A stretch of 64,000 bases of DNA from contig JBKGHI010000001.1 of assembly GCA_046520405.1 (NCBI GenBank), forward strand, positions 62,001 through 126,000, in the 5' to 3' direction. The notes below the pieces were generated by a model. The model had not been told where the DNA came from, did not search any database, and was given only the letters and a program-made list of their open reading frames with translations. Shown here in pieces: positions 46,759 to 55,495 of this stretch. The position numbers were made by a program, and so were the translations under genes. This stretch comes from Myxococcus sp046520405 (GTDB lineage Bacteria > Myxococcota > Myxococcia > Myxococcales > Myxococcaceae). The number at the start of each line of letters is the position of its first letter. The stretch's first letter is position 1.

Positions 46759-47889
46759 ATGACCGAGCGTCGCCAGTTTCTCTCCGCGGTCGCCGCTGGC
46801 GCCGCGGCGATGGTGGCATCCCCCTTGTTGTCCGGGTGCGCGGCGCACGTTGGGCGGGCTCCGGCGTCGCCCGCGGCGCTCCCCCTCAACTCCTCGGAGA
46901 GTACGGGGCGCCACTACCGGCCGCGATATCGCTTCGGCCTGGGAGGCGTGCCGCTCGCGGGGGCCTTCAAGCCCACCTCCAGCGCCGACGCGGAAGGGGC
47001 GCTCGAGGCCGCCTGGGCGGGCGGTGTGCGCTACTTCGACACCTCGCCCTGGTACGGCATTGGCCGCAGCGAGCGGCGCATGGGGCACTTCCTGAGCGAG
47101 CAGAAGCGCGACGACTACGTGCTATCGACCAAGGTGGGGCGGCTGCTCCTGCCGGGCAATCCGCCGGACAGCAAGGTCTGGCCGTCACCGCCTCCATTCC
47201 ACCGCGTCTACGACTTCAGCGCGGACGGCGTGCGCCGCTCCATTGAAGACAGCTTGCAGCGCCTCGGCGTGGACCGCATCGACATGGTGTTCATCCATGA
47301 CCTGTCGCCGGACAACCGCGACATGGGCGAGCGCTGGACCGAGTACTTCGAGCTGGCGCGCAAGGGCGCGATGCCCGAGCTCATCCGCATGCGCGAGGAG
47401 GGCCTCATCAAGGGCTGGGGCCTGGGGGTGAACGCCATCGAGCCGGCGCTGCGGACGCTGGAGGTCAGTGACCCGGACCTGTTCCTGTCCGCCACGCAGT
47501 ACACGCTGCTGCGCCATCATGACTCCCTCACGCGCCTGCAGCCGGCCTGCGCCGCGCGTGGGGTGTCGTTGATCATCGGCTCGCCGCTCAATGTCGGCTT
47601 CCTGTGCGGCGTGGAGCGCATGGACTACCTCGCCCCCATCACCGACGACCTGCGCGAGCGCCGTGCGCGCTTGCAGCGCATCGCCCGCGCTCACGGCGTC
47701 GACCTGCGGACGGCTGCCTTGCAGTTCTCTGGGGCCCCGGACGTTGTCGCCGCGGTGCTGGTGGGCGCTCGCAACGCGGTCCAGATGCGCGAGGACATCG
47801 CGTCGTGGGGCGAGAAGATTCCAAGCGACTTCTGGGCCGAGCTGAAGCGGGAGCAGCTCATCCCCGAGCAGGCGCCGGTTCCGGCCTGA
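46759..47889 (+). CDS. Exported aldo/keto reductase
   Basis: Aldo/keto reductase of the D-threo-aldose 1-dehydrogenase group, 376 residues; ATG 46759 follows AGGAGA. The N-terminus reads MTERRQFLSAVAAGAAA, a twin-arginine (RRQFL) signal, and ends with the lipobox LLSGC, so it may be a Tat-exported lipoprotein. The TIM-barrel motifs include YFDTSPWYGIGRSERRMG (catalytic Asp and Tyr), VLSTKVGR (catalytic Lys), FIHDLSPD and LVGARNAVQMRED near the NADPH site. Export of a cofactor-dependent enzyme fits the Tat route, which carries folded proteins. A small hairpin (47896-47911) follows the stop. Confidence 0.83.
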   Translation: MTERRQFLSAVAAGAAAMVASPLLSGCAAHVGRAPASPAALPLNSSESTGRHYRPRYRFGLGGVPLAGAFKPTSSADAEGALEAAWAGGVRYFDTSPWYGIGRSERRMGHFLSEQKRDDYVLSTKVGRLLLPGNPPDSKVWPSPPPFHRVYDFSADGVRRSIEDSLQRLGVDRIDMVFIHDLSPDNRDMGERWTEYFELARKGAMPELIRMREEGLIKGWGLGVNAIEPALRTLEVSDPDLFLSATQYTLLRHHDSLTRLQPACAARGVSLIIGSPLNVGFLCGVERMDYLAPITDDLRERRARLQRIARAHGVDLRTAALQFSGAPDVVAAVLVGARNAVQMREDIASWGEKIPSDFWAELKREQLIPEQAPVPA

Positions 47890-47895
47890 GGCTCG

Positions 47896-47911
47896 GCGGG
47901 CTTGCGCCCGC
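47896..47911. terminator. Short hairpin between convergent genes
   Basis: GCGGGC and GCCCGC form a 6-base stem with a TTGC loop, 7 bases after the aldo/keto reductase stop and before the convergent Dabb gene end. Confidence 0.4.
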
Positions 47912-47954
47912 ACGCTGTCCCAGGCCAGGCGTCGGGGGCGCCGTGTGGGCGCGT

Positions 47955-48353
47955 TCAGCCCAGCCGAAGGTCGGGAATCCTGGCGAAGAGTCCGGCCCAC
48001 TCGGGGTCATTGTCGAGCCGCTGCTGCGCGAGCGCGCCAACCTTGTCGCGGAGCCACGGGTCCAGGTCGTCAGAGGAGGCGCTGCGCGCGAGTTTGGCCA
48101 GCAGTGGCAGGAGGAAGAGGTCCATCTCGCGATGGACGGGCTCGTGCAGGTAGCGCTTGAGCGCCTCCAGGTCCGGAATCGCAACCAGGTAGGAGTGCGT
48201 GTACCCCTCGGAGGGGTCTCCCAGGTCCTGTCCAATGACGGAGAATGCCACGGCGGAACTGGACGCGACTTTTCGGAACGCGGCGAGCGCGCGCTCCCGG
48301 GTCGCGTCGTCGACTTCATCGCGGAACCGGAAGCGCAGGAAGTTGATGAGCAT
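47955..48353 (-). CDS. Dabb (stress-responsive A/B barrel) protein
   Basis: A 132-residue protein beginning MLINFLRFRFRDEVDDATRE and containing GYTHSYLVAIPDLEALKRYL followed by HREMDLFLLPLLAKL; this is the ferredoxin-like dimeric alpha/beta barrel of the Dabb family. Members include small enzymes (for example polyketide cyclases, olivetolic acid cyclase) and stress proteins of unknown role. Cytoplasmic. It is divergent from an HxlR regulator with shared GGTAACCTC repeats in between, so its expression is probably controlled by that protein. Confidence 0.75.
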   Translation of the reverse strand: MLINFLRFRFRDEVDDATRERALAAFRKVASSSAVAFSVIGQDLGDPSEGYTHSYLVAIPDLEALKRYLHEPVHREMDLFLLPLLAKLARSASSDDLDPWLRDKVGALAQQRLDNDPEWAGLFARIPDLRLG

Positions 48354-48427
48354 CGTTGACCTCTGCGGTGGTGGACGGCCTGGCGGATATAGCCACGGGG
48401 GTTTCCACTCATCAGTTGGTTTCTTGG

Positions 48428-48464
48428 GGTAACCTCCACAATCGAGTTTCCTCCCGGTAACCTC
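48428..48464. promoter_or_regulatory. Direct GGTAACCTC repeats, candidate HxlR operator
   Basis: GGTAACCTC occurs at 48428-48436 and again at 48456-48464, 28 bases apart, between the divergent Dabb and HxlR genes and just before the HxlR start at 48477. GGTAACC is itself palindromic, so each copy could bind a dimer. Confidence 0.5.
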
Positions 48465-48476
48465 TTCGAGGGCACC

Positions 48477-48869
48477 ATGCTGCGCCGCCGCAAGAACAGG
48501 TCGCCGCCGCTTCCTCCGATGTGCCCCATGACCGAGTGCATGCGGCTGCTGGGAGGCGTCTGGGCAGCGAACATCGTGTGGAAGCTCTCTGGCGAGCCCA
48601 GGCGCTTCAGCGAGCTGCGGGCGGACATCCCGAAAATCTCCGCCAAGGTCCTCACGGCGAAGCTGCGCGCGCTCGAAGAGAACGAGGTGATTACGAGGAC
48701 GGTCATCGCGAGTTCACCTCCGTCGGTCGAGTACGCCTTGACCGACCTCGGGCGAGAGCTGCTCCCCGTCATCGACACCATCGTGGAGGTGGGCAAGCGG
48801 CTCGTGCGCAAGCAGCAGGCCCGGGCCGAGGGCTCACGAGGTCGAACGGCAAGAGCACCCGAGTGCTGA
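48477..48869 (+). CDS. HxlR-family transcriptional regulator
   Basis: A 130-residue winged-helix protein: MTECMRLLGGVWAANIVWKL, RRFSELRADIPKISAKVLT and EYALTDLGRELLPVID are the HxlR signature segments. CPMTECM contains the N-terminal Cys used by redox-sensing members. Start at ATG 48477; an internal ATG (MCPMTECM) about 15 codons later is possible. Divergent from the Dabb gene with repeat operators in the gap. It converges with the histidine kinase gene, 49 bases apart. Confidence 0.85.
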   Translation: MLRRRKNRSPPLPPMCPMTECMRLLGGVWAANIVWKLSGEPRRFSELRADIPKISAKVLTAKLRALEENEVITRTVIASSPPSVEYALTDLGRELLPVIDTIVEVGKRLVRKQQARAEGSRGRTARAPEC

Positions 48870-48918
48870 TGAAGGGGGGCAGCGCCTGGTCCGTGTGTGT
48901 GCCGTATCCGAATGGTCT

Positions 48919-50136
48919 TCAATCATTGACGGCGCGTACGGGAGGCCAGGTGAGCCGTACCTTCGTCCCGTGTGGCTCCACGGCGCGGATGTCCACGGTG
49001 CAGTTGAACCGGCGCGCCAGCCGCTCCACGAGCGACAAGCCAATACCGAAGCCGGTGTGCTCGGGCTCGACCCGGCCGAAGCCCACGCCCGTGTCGGAGA
49101 TGCTCCAGTCCCCTGTCGCGATGTGGATGACGATGCGCCCCTGACGCGTATAGGCGAGCGAGTTCTTGATGAGATTGCCCAGCATCACTCGCGCGACGGA
49201 CCCGGGAATCGGCGCGAGGACCTCTTCCTTCGCTTCGATGACGAGCTCCACGTCACCCTGGGGGCGGGGAGGGCCGTACAGCGCGACCAACTCCCGCGTG
49301 ATGCTCATCAGTCCGCACGATTCGTCGGTAGGGCCCGAGCGGGCCAGCCAGAGGATGCCTTCCGTCAGCAGACCCATGTGGCGCACGGCCTGCCGCAGAC
49401 GGCCGAACGTCTCCACGTCCGTGGGCGGGTCCAACTCCAGTATCTCCACCGCGCCCTGCGCCACGGCGAGGGGCGTGCGCAACTCATGGCTCGCGTCCCG
49501 GTTGAATGCGCGCTCCCGCTCCAGCAATTCCTGGAGGCGGGCATCTCTGACACGCAGGGCTTCGGCCAGGGCCCGTACCTCGGCAACCCGGATGTCCTCG
49601 GCCCTCGGCGGCGAATCTGACTGGACGCGTGCCACGAGCTGCTCCAAGGGCCGGCTGAGCCTCCTCGCGACGAGAAGCGAGAGCCCGGCGGCGCCAAGCA
49701 GGGCGAGCAGGGCGCTTGTCAGCAGCAGTCCGGACGTCCGGCGCAGATGGCGGGTGGTGCTCGTCAGCGCCGTCGTGTCGAAGACCACGTAGCGCGTGGT
49801 GCCCGCCGCCACGTCGGGGCGCACCGCGACATGGAAGTGGCCATGCCCCTGGGCGAAGACTTCGTATTCGCCAGGAGCTGTGTCCCTGGGCAGCGCGTCC
49901 CCAATCCAGGGCGGCAGGCTTGCGTGGCCCGCATAGACCGTCATTTCAAGCGGAACGGCCCCCGTGTCATCGACGCGTCCGTCCGCCGCGGTGGAGACAA
50001 GCCGGGCGAAGATGGCGTCCTCGAGGTCGTAGCTGAAGAGCGTGAAGAACGCGCCCATCAGGACGAGCGCGAACGTCGCGGCTGCCCCCATGGCACCCAG
50101 GAGGAGACCTCGGACCGAACTAGTCCTCGCGCGCAT
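48919..50136 (-). CDS. Sensor histidine kinase of a two-component pair
   Basis: A membrane sensor kinase of 405 residues. Helix 1 (about 9-34) and helix 2 (about 136-157) flank a short periplasmic domain of about 100 residues. HAMP-like ARRLSRPLEQLVARV follows, then DASHELRTPLAVA with phosphoacceptor His217, N-box MLGNLIKNSLAYT, and G-boxes SDTGVGFG and GFGIGLSLVERLARR. Its start overlaps the end of the response-regulator gene by 17 bases, so the two form an operon with the regulator first. Signal unknown; the architecture is that of QseC/EnvZ-like kinases. Confidence 0.9.
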   Translation of the reverse strand: MRARTSSVRGLLLGAMGAAATFALVLMGAFFTLFSYDLEDAIFARLVSTAADGRVDDTGAVPLEMTVYAGHASLPPWIGDALPRDTAPGEYEVFAQGHGHFHVAVRPDVAAGTTRYVVFDTTALTSTTRHLRRTSGLLLTSALLALLGAAGLSLLVARRLSRPLEQLVARVQSDSPPRAEDIRVAEVRALAEALRVRDARLQELLERERAFNRDASHELRTPLAVAQGAVEILELDPPTDVETFGRLRQAVRHMGLLTEGILWLARSGPTDESCGLMSITRELVALYGPPRPQGDVELVIEAKEEVLAPIPGSVARVMLGNLIKNSLAYTRQGRIVIHIATGDWSISDTGVGFGRVEPEHTGFGIGLSLVERLARRFNCTVDIRAVEPHGTKVRLTWPPVRAVND

Positions 50137-50794
50137 CCAGGCTGTAACCCTTGTGGCGGAGGGTGGTGATGGCGTCGCTCATCCCCAGTTCGGCGAGTGC
50201 GCCGCGCAGGGCATAGACGTGGGTGCGCAAGGCACTGGATTCCGGCGCATCGTCCCCCCAGAGGTGGTGGGCCAGCGTGGCCGTCGAGACGGGTTCGGGC
50301 GCGGCCTCCATCAGCAGCCTCAGGAGGAGTATCTCCGTCTTGTTGAGACGGACGGTGCGCGCGCCTCGCCGTGCCTGGCCCGTGTCTGGCTCCAGCGTCA
50401 GGGACCCCACCGTCAGGCACCGTCCGCTCGGAGGCACGGGGCGTCGTGCGAGCGCTTCGAGCCGCAGCCGCAGCTCCCTCAAGGAGAACGGCTTGACGAG
50501 GTAGTCGTCCGCCCCCGAGCGGAAGCCTTCTTCCTTGTCCTCGATGGTGTCCCGCGCGGTCAGCATGAGGATGGGCACCAGCCGGGGCGCGAGCTGCCGG
50601 TAGCGCTGACACAGCTCGATGCCCCCCATGCCCGGCAACATCAAGTCCAGCACGATGACGTCGTATTCCTGGCCCAGCGCGAGCGTGAGCCCCTGGGGCC
50701 CGGTGGCGGCGAAGTCGAGTTGGAAGTCCCCTCCCAGGAACTTCTCGAGGTTGGCCTGGAGGTCCAGGTTGTCTTCGACGACGAGCACTCGCAT
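50120..50794 (-). CDS. OmpR/PhoB-family response regulator
   Basis: A response regulator of 224 residues from ATG 50794 (MRVLVVEDN). The receiver has acidic residues EDN at 7-9, phospho-Asp50 in VLDLMLPG, and the switch Lys in DDYLVKPFS. A winged-helix Trans_reg_C domain follows (about 128-224: LTLEPDTGQARRG, LNKTEILLLRLLMEA, SSALRTHVYALRGAL, LRHKGYSLDA). Cognate of the overlapping downstream histidine kinase. The gene upstream (50907) is divergent and may be a target. Confidence 0.92.
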   Translation of the reverse strand: MRVLVVEDNLDLQANLEKFLGGDFQLDFAATGPQGLTLALGQEYDVIVLDLMLPGMGGIELCQRYRQLAPRLVPILMLTARDTIEDKEEGFRSGADDYLVKPFSLRELRLRLEALARRPVPPSGRCLTVGSLTLEPDTGQARRGARTVRLNKTEILLLRLLMEAAPEPVSTATLAHHLWGDDAPESSALRTHVYALRGALAELGMSDAITTLRHKGYSLDARED

Positions 50795-50906
50795 GGGCGG
50801 GGAGGTTATCAGCCGTGACGTCAAGCGAAGGTCAGCGGGCTGTTGACTCGTGGCTGACGCGGACGACGGCAGGGTGACGGGGCTTCTTACCGCTGGGAGA
50901 GCCGTG

Positions 50907-51704
50907 ATGACCCGCCTGCTGTCGCTGTGCCTGCTGCTGCTGTCCGCTTCCGCGGCCCGTGCCGCCGCGCCTGGGACGTCGTTGGACGTTCGCGGCGCGG
51001 ATGGACAACGCATCCCCACCCGGGTGTTGGAGCCGGAGGGGAGCGCCTCGAATCCACCCATTGCCGTCCTCCTGCATGGCCTCACGCGCAAAAAGGAGGA
51101 CTGGCTGTCGGAGGAGGGACCGACCCACGGCGGTGTGCTGAAGGATGACCTGCTGCGTGCCGGGTACCGCGTCTACCTCCTCGATGCGCGCCGGCACGGG
51201 GAGCGGGCGACTCCCGATGCGAGGCCGGGGGCGCTCGCGAAGCTGGCCCACAAAGGGGAGCCCACACGGTACGTGGCGATGATCGCCGACACGGTCCGTG
51301 ATGCCCACGCACTGCTCACCACCGTGCTCGCGAAGGGGCAACCCCCGCGGGTGCTCGTCGCTGGCTACAGCATGGGCGCCCAGGTGGCGCTCCTGCTGGC
51401 GGCGCGAGAGCCCCGCATCACCCACCTGGTCACGATGGTTCCGCCCCACATCGACCCGTCAATGGACGAGGTTGCTCCCTCGCGTCACATGGCGAGCGTT
51501 CACCAGGACTGGCTGCTGCTGACGGCGAACCAGGATGACTTCGCGCCGGTCGCGGACAGCCGCGCCCTGTTCGATGCCGCGCCGTCCCGCCGCAAGGCCC
51601 ACAAGACCTTTGACAGTGGGCATGCCCTTCCTCGGGAGTACCTGGACGAGGTGCGTCGCTGGCTCCAGGCGGAACGGCAAGCGCCTGGCCGCAACAGCCC
51701 ATGA
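50907..51704 (+). CDS. Secreted alpha/beta hydrolase
   Basis: An alpha/beta-fold hydrolase of 265 residues; ATG 50907 follows GGGAGA. The signal peptide (MTRLLSLCLLLLSASAARAA) directs it to the periplasm or outside. The oxyanion loop AVLLHGLTRKKEDW, nucleophile elbow GYSMG (Ser155) and the C-terminal DSGHALPREYL with the catalytic His are visible; the acid is probably the Asp in ANQDDFAPV. Likely an esterase or peptidase; substrate unknown. Divergent from the response regulator and convergent with the S9 peptidase (7 bases between stops). Confidence 0.8.
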   Translation: MTRLLSLCLLLLSASAARAAAPGTSLDVRGADGQRIPTRVLEPEGSASNPPIAVLLHGLTRKKEDWLSEEGPTHGGVLKDDLLRAGYRVYLLDARRHGERATPDARPGALAKLAHKGEPTRYVAMIADTVRDAHALLTTVLAKGQPPRVLVAGYSMGAQVALLLAAREPRITHLVTMVPPHIDPSMDEVAPSRHMASVHQDWLLLTANQDDFAPVADSRALFDAAPSRRKAHKTFDSGHALPREYLDEVRRWLQAERQAPGRNSP

Positions 51705-51711
51705 GGCGTCC

Positions 51712-53955
51712 CTACCGGGGCTCTCCCAGGGTCCGCAGGAAGAACAGGCCCACGTCGTCCCGGTAGTAGCGGCTGGCGGCGCCCCGGGGGGAGTGGGGCT
51801 GGCCGGGCATGATGAGCAACTCGAAGCGCTTGCCCGCGCGGATGAGCGCGTCCGCCATCCTCATCGTCACGGAGAGGGTGGCGTTCACATCACTCGTGCC
51901 GTGCATCAGCTTCAGGTGGCCCTTCAGCTTGCCGGCGAGCGCGAGGTTGTCGCCCGCCGCATAGCCCAGGGGATTGGCGCTCGGGAGGTTGAGATAGGGC
52001 TCATTGATGATGGCCTCCTCCTCCAGCGCCCCGGGCGCGCAGGCGTAGCCCGCCTTGAAGAAGTCTGGCGCCGTCAGCATCCCTCGCAGCGTGAAGTAGC
52101 CGCCCCATGACCCGCCGTGGATGCCGACGCGCTCCAGGTCCATCCACGGGCGTGTGGACGCGGCCTGCTTCAGCCCGGTGACGTAGTCAGGAATCTCCGT
52201 CTGGCCCACGCGGCCGTAGTTCGCGTCCTGGAAGGCCTTGCTCCGCCCGGGGGTTCCTCGGGGGTCCATCAGCACCACGATGAAGCCCAGTTGCGCCAGC
52301 CCGCTGGCGGTCAGTGAATCGGAGGTCCCCACGTAGTGCCAGGGGACGATGGTGGTGAAAGGCCCCGCGTAGATGTAGGCGAGCACGGGGTAGCGCTTCG
52401 TGGGGGCGAAGTCGCGTGGCTTGTAGAGCACACCGTGCAGGGGCGTGACGCCGTCGGCCGCCTTCACGAGCAGTGCTTCCGGCTGAGTGCCGCCGAGCGC
52501 TTCCACCTCACTCGTGTCGGACTCGGTGAGCCGCACGCGCTTGCCACCCTTCATGGACACCAGCTCCCTCAACCGGGGCTGTGTCCGCGAGGACCATGCA
52601 TCCACGTAGTACTGGCCCGAAGGGGACAGCGTGATGCGGTGTATCCCCGAGCCCGAGGAGAGCCGCTTCAACGCGCCACCCTTCATGCTGCCCTGGTAGA
52701 AGAGGTGCTCGTACGGCGCGCCGCTGTCCGCGGAGGCCAGCACGTAGAGGGCATCTCCCGTGGGCGCGACGCCCACCACTTCGTGCACGGGAAAGGCGCC
52801 TCGTGTGAGCTGCCGCACGTGCTTCCCCGCGCCGTCATACGCATACACGTGGCGCCAGCCGTCGCGTTCGGACATCCAGAGGTAGCCGCGTCCCCCTGAC
52901 AGCGCGGTCACCTGCTTCGCCCAACCGCCCACCGCGAAATCCAGGCCGGTGACGAAGGTCTCCGGACGCTCCTCGCGCAGCACGTGGCGACGCTTGCCCG
53001 ACGTGGGCTCCACCACGGTCAAGTCCAGCCGCTTGGCGTCACGCGAGAGGTGGAGGCACAGGGCCTCGGTACCCTCGGGATTCCAGCCGGCGAACCAGTC
53101 ATACGTTTCGCCTTCGACAGGGGGAATGCGCGTCACGCGGCCCGTCGCTACTTCCACGAGGTGCAGCTCCGCGCGTGGCAGCGGCGTTCCGGACTTCGCG
53201 TAAGGCACCATCGTCACCTTCTCCAGCGCGGTGGAGTAGTCCACGACGGGCACCTGGTGGACGGCGCGCAGGTCCTCCCGCCACACCGCCAGGAAGCGGC
53301 CATCCGGGGACCAGGGGCGTTCTGGAATCCGCCAGTCGAGGTTCGCCTCCCCGGCGCGCTCGACCACGGTGGTGCCTTCCGCGTTCAGCACCGCGAAGCC
53401 ACCCTGGCGTTGCACGGCGAGCGCGCCCCCCGCTGGCGAGAGGAAGTGGCTGCGCGACAGCGTCAGCGCGGCCCGGTCCTCGGGTGGCAGGAGGGTGACC
53501 CGGCCGCCTGACAGGCCCAGGCTGAAGGTCTTCCCCTCCAGTTGGAATACGATGCCTTGCTCATCCGGCGCGAGCGCGACGTCGAAGAAGCGGGGCGCGG
53601 TGATGGGCTTGCCCAATAACGCGGAGAGCTGCTGCCGCAGGTGTTCACCGGAGAGGAGCGGTTTCAGCTCTCCGGTCTTCGCGTGCGCCAGCACCCACGT
53701 CCCGCCGTCCTTGCCTTCGCGTGCCCAGAAGACCAGCCGGTCGCCCTCACGCAGCCACCTGGGCGGGACGAAGCTGTCCCGAAGGAGCTCCACCCGGCGG
53801 AGGTACCGGTCCGCCAGGTCCAGCTTCGCCTGGACCTTCGCGTCCGGCGTGGCGCCATCGGCAACCTGGGGCAGGGGGGCATCGGCAGTCGCCAGGGCGG
53901 GAGTCGCCGCCAACGCCACGAGCGTCAGGCCAAGGGGACCGAGAAGGAATCGCAT
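51712..53955 (-). CDS. Secreted S9 (dipeptidyl-peptidase IV-like) peptidase
   Basis: Prolyl-oligopeptidase-family peptidase of 747 residues with signal peptide (MRFLLGPLGLTLVALAATPA...LATA). The N-terminal beta-propeller (about 60-490, DPPIV_N) is followed by the catalytic alpha/beta domain with Ser616 in HGGSWGGYF, Asp689 in HGTSDVN and His721 in GQPHSPR. The catalytic spacing is normal for DPP IV-like enzymes. It removes N-terminal dipeptides from peptides, in keeping with the proteolytic diet of a predatory bacterium. The start ATG 53955 is chosen for the signal peptide; divergent from a LysR regulator. Confidence 0.92.
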   Translation of the reverse strand: MRFLLGPLGLTLVALAATPALATADAPLPQVADGATPDAKVQAKLDLADRYLRRVELLRDSFVPPRWLREGDRLVFWAREGKDGGTWVLAHAKTGELKPLLSGEHLRQQLSALLGKPITAPRFFDVALAPDEQGIVFQLEGKTFSLGLSGGRVTLLPPEDRAALTLSRSHFLSPAGGALAVQRQGGFAVLNAEGTTVVERAGEANLDWRIPERPWSPDGRFLAVWREDLRAVHQVPVVDYSTALEKVTMVPYAKSGTPLPRAELHLVEVATGRVTRIPPVEGETYDWFAGWNPEGTEALCLHLSRDAKRLDLTVVEPTSGKRRHVLREERPETFVTGLDFAVGGWAKQVTALSGGRGYLWMSERDGWRHVYAYDGAGKHVRQLTRGAFPVHEVVGVAPTGDALYVLASADSGAPYEHLFYQGSMKGGALKRLSSGSGIHRITLSPSGQYYVDAWSSRTQPRLRELVSMKGGKRVRLTESDTSEVEALGGTQPEALLVKAADGVTPLHGVLYKPRDFAPTKRYPVLAYIYAGPFTTIVPWHYVGTSDSLTASGLAQLGFIVVLMDPRGTPGRSKAFQDANYGRVGQTEIPDYVTGLKQAASTRPWMDLERVGIHGGSWGGYFTLRGMLTAPDFFKAGYACAPGALEEEAIINEPYLNLPSANPLGYAAGDNLALAGKLKGHLKLMHGTSDVNATLSVTMRMADALIRAGKRFELLIMPGQPHSPRGAASRYYRDDVGLFFLRTLGEPR

Positions 53956-54018
53956 GCGCCGATGGTAGGAAGCCGCATCCTTCACGACCAATATATCTTT
54001 CGACGTGAATTGAGATGA

Positions 54019-54033
54019 ATATCGTCTCGATAT
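54019..54033. promoter_or_regulatory. LysR-type operator overlapping its gene's start codon
   Basis: ATATCG-TCT-CGATAT is a perfect inverted repeat with T-N11-A spacing. Its last two bases are the first two of the LysR start codon at 54032, so binding could block initiation of its own gene; the divergent S9 peptidase begins 64 bases away. Confidence 0.5.
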
Positions 54034-54936
54034 GGAATTCCGTCAGCTCCAGCTCTTCGTCGCCGTGGCGGAGGAGCTGCACTTCGGACGTGCCGCCGCG
54101 CGCATCGGCATGGCCCAGCCGCCCTTCAGCCAACAGATTCGCCGGCTGGAGTCCGAGCTGGGCGTCGAACTGCTCACCCGCACCAGCCGACGCGTGGCCC
54201 TGACCGCCGCCGGAGCCCGCTTGCTCGAAGAGGCGCGCGCCTTGTTGGCGCGGCGCGCGGATGTCATCCACTCCGTTCAACAGGCTGCGAGCGGGGAGAC
54301 GGGCACGTTGCGTGTGGGCTTCGCCGCGTCCTCTTCCTTCGGCGTCCTGCCGGACATCGTGCTGCGCTTCCGCACGCGGTTCCCCAAGGTGAAGCTGGAG
54401 CTGGATGACAGCGAGACGCTGAATGTTGGCGCCGCGCTCGCCTCCGGTGAGCTGGACATCGCCATCATCCGGGCGCCCTTCCGGCATGAAGGGCTCACCG
54501 TCGAGCGGCTGCTCCGGGAGCGCTTCGTGCTCGCCCTGCCAGCACGCCACCCACGCGCCCGTCAGCAGGTCGTCGCGCTGTCGTCGCTGGCAGCAGAGCC
54601 ATTCGTGCTCTTTCCTCGCCACTCCGCGCCGGGCCTGCACGACCTGGTGATGAGCATGTGCCTGGCCGCGGGGTTCTCTCCGAACATCCTCCAGGAGGCC
54701 AGCTCGTGGCCCTCCGTCGTGGGCATGGTGGAAGCGGGCCTGGGGCTGACCATCGCTCCCGCGTCCTCCCAGGCGCTGTGTCCCAAAGGCGTCGTGTTTC
54801 GCCCGTTGAGCGGTGCCCCGGGCACGCGGAGCTGGTGGTGGCCTTTCCCGGGCCGCGCCCCGCCCCCGCGGCGCAGCACTTCCGCGTGCTCGCGCATGAA
54901 GCCGTCTCCCGCTCGGGCAGGAGCGCTCCGGACTGA
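54032..54936 (+). CDS. LysR-family transcriptional regulator (frameshift near C-terminus)
   Basis: LTTR with a textbook HTH: MEFRQLQLFVAVAEELHFGR then PPFSQQIRRLESELGVELLT; the substrate-binding domain follows (TGTLRVGFAASSSFGVLPDI). It resembles the BenM/CatM/HcaR-like group. The frame breaks at about 54815-54822: adding one base turns SGAPGTRSWWW into SGAPGHAELVVAFPG and ends the protein at TGA 54936, 301 residues, normal for the family. Without repair it runs on for hundreds of codons through non-coding frame into the lipoprotein gene. Probable regulator of the divergent S9 peptidase gene or of itself. Confidence 0.83.
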
Positions 54937-54952
54937 GCACGGCGGCCGCCGC

Positions 54953-55366
54953 TCACTTGCGCTTCGTGGACTTCTTTCCACCCGCCGTGTTGAGCGCGAC
55001 GGCCGCGCGGATGAGCGCCTTGAACGCCTTCGCGTCAATCTCCTCACCCTGGTGGATGTCGATGGCGCGCCTCACGTTCCCGTCGAGGCTCGAGTTGAAG
55101 AGCCCGGTGGGGTCCTCCAGGGAGGCGCCCTTGAAGAAGGTCAGCTTCACGGCCGTCTTGTACGTCTCGCCCGTGCAGATGCCCCCGTCCTGCGACCACA
55201 CGGGTGTTCCTCTCCACTTCACTTCTTCTACGACGTCCGGGGCGGCCTCCTTGATGAGGGCCCGCATCCTCGCGAGCGTGTCGCCTCGCCAATCACCCAG
55301 TTCGGCAATCTTCTCGCTGATGACCTTCGATGCCGACTCGCCATCCGTCACGGGTTGATTCTTCAT
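54953..55366 (-). CDS. DUF1801 (YdhG-like) protein
   Basis: A 137-residue DUF1801 protein starting at ATG 55366, preceded by GGCAGGACG. VSEKIAELGDWRGDTLARMR-type helix (ISEKIAELGDWRGDTLARMR), VEEVKWRGTPVWSQDGGICT and AVKLTFFKGASLEDPTGLFN are the family core; the C-terminus is Lys-rich (GGKKSTKRK). The fold is that of frataxin-like iron chaperone Fra/YdhG relatives in Bacillus, but an iron role is not established for this branch. Monocistronic; it converges with the LysR gene and is divergent from the DUF6624 lipoprotein. Confidence 0.8.
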   Translation of the reverse strand: MKNQPVTDGESASKVISEKIAELGDWRGDTLARMRALIKEAAPDVVEEVKWRGTPVWSQDGGICTGETYKTAVKLTFFKGASLEDPTGLFNSSLDGNVRRAIDIHQGEEIDAKAFKALIRAAVALNTAGGKKSTKRK

Positions 55367-55495
55367 CGTCCTGCCTTTCTCCGGGCGCACCCGGGATTTT
55401 GGCGCCTTGCCGAAATTTCCTACACTGCGCCTCGCCGGGGCCTCCAAGGACCTGCTTGGAGCGCCCGCGCGCAATCCCCATACCCCTGGAGTGCC

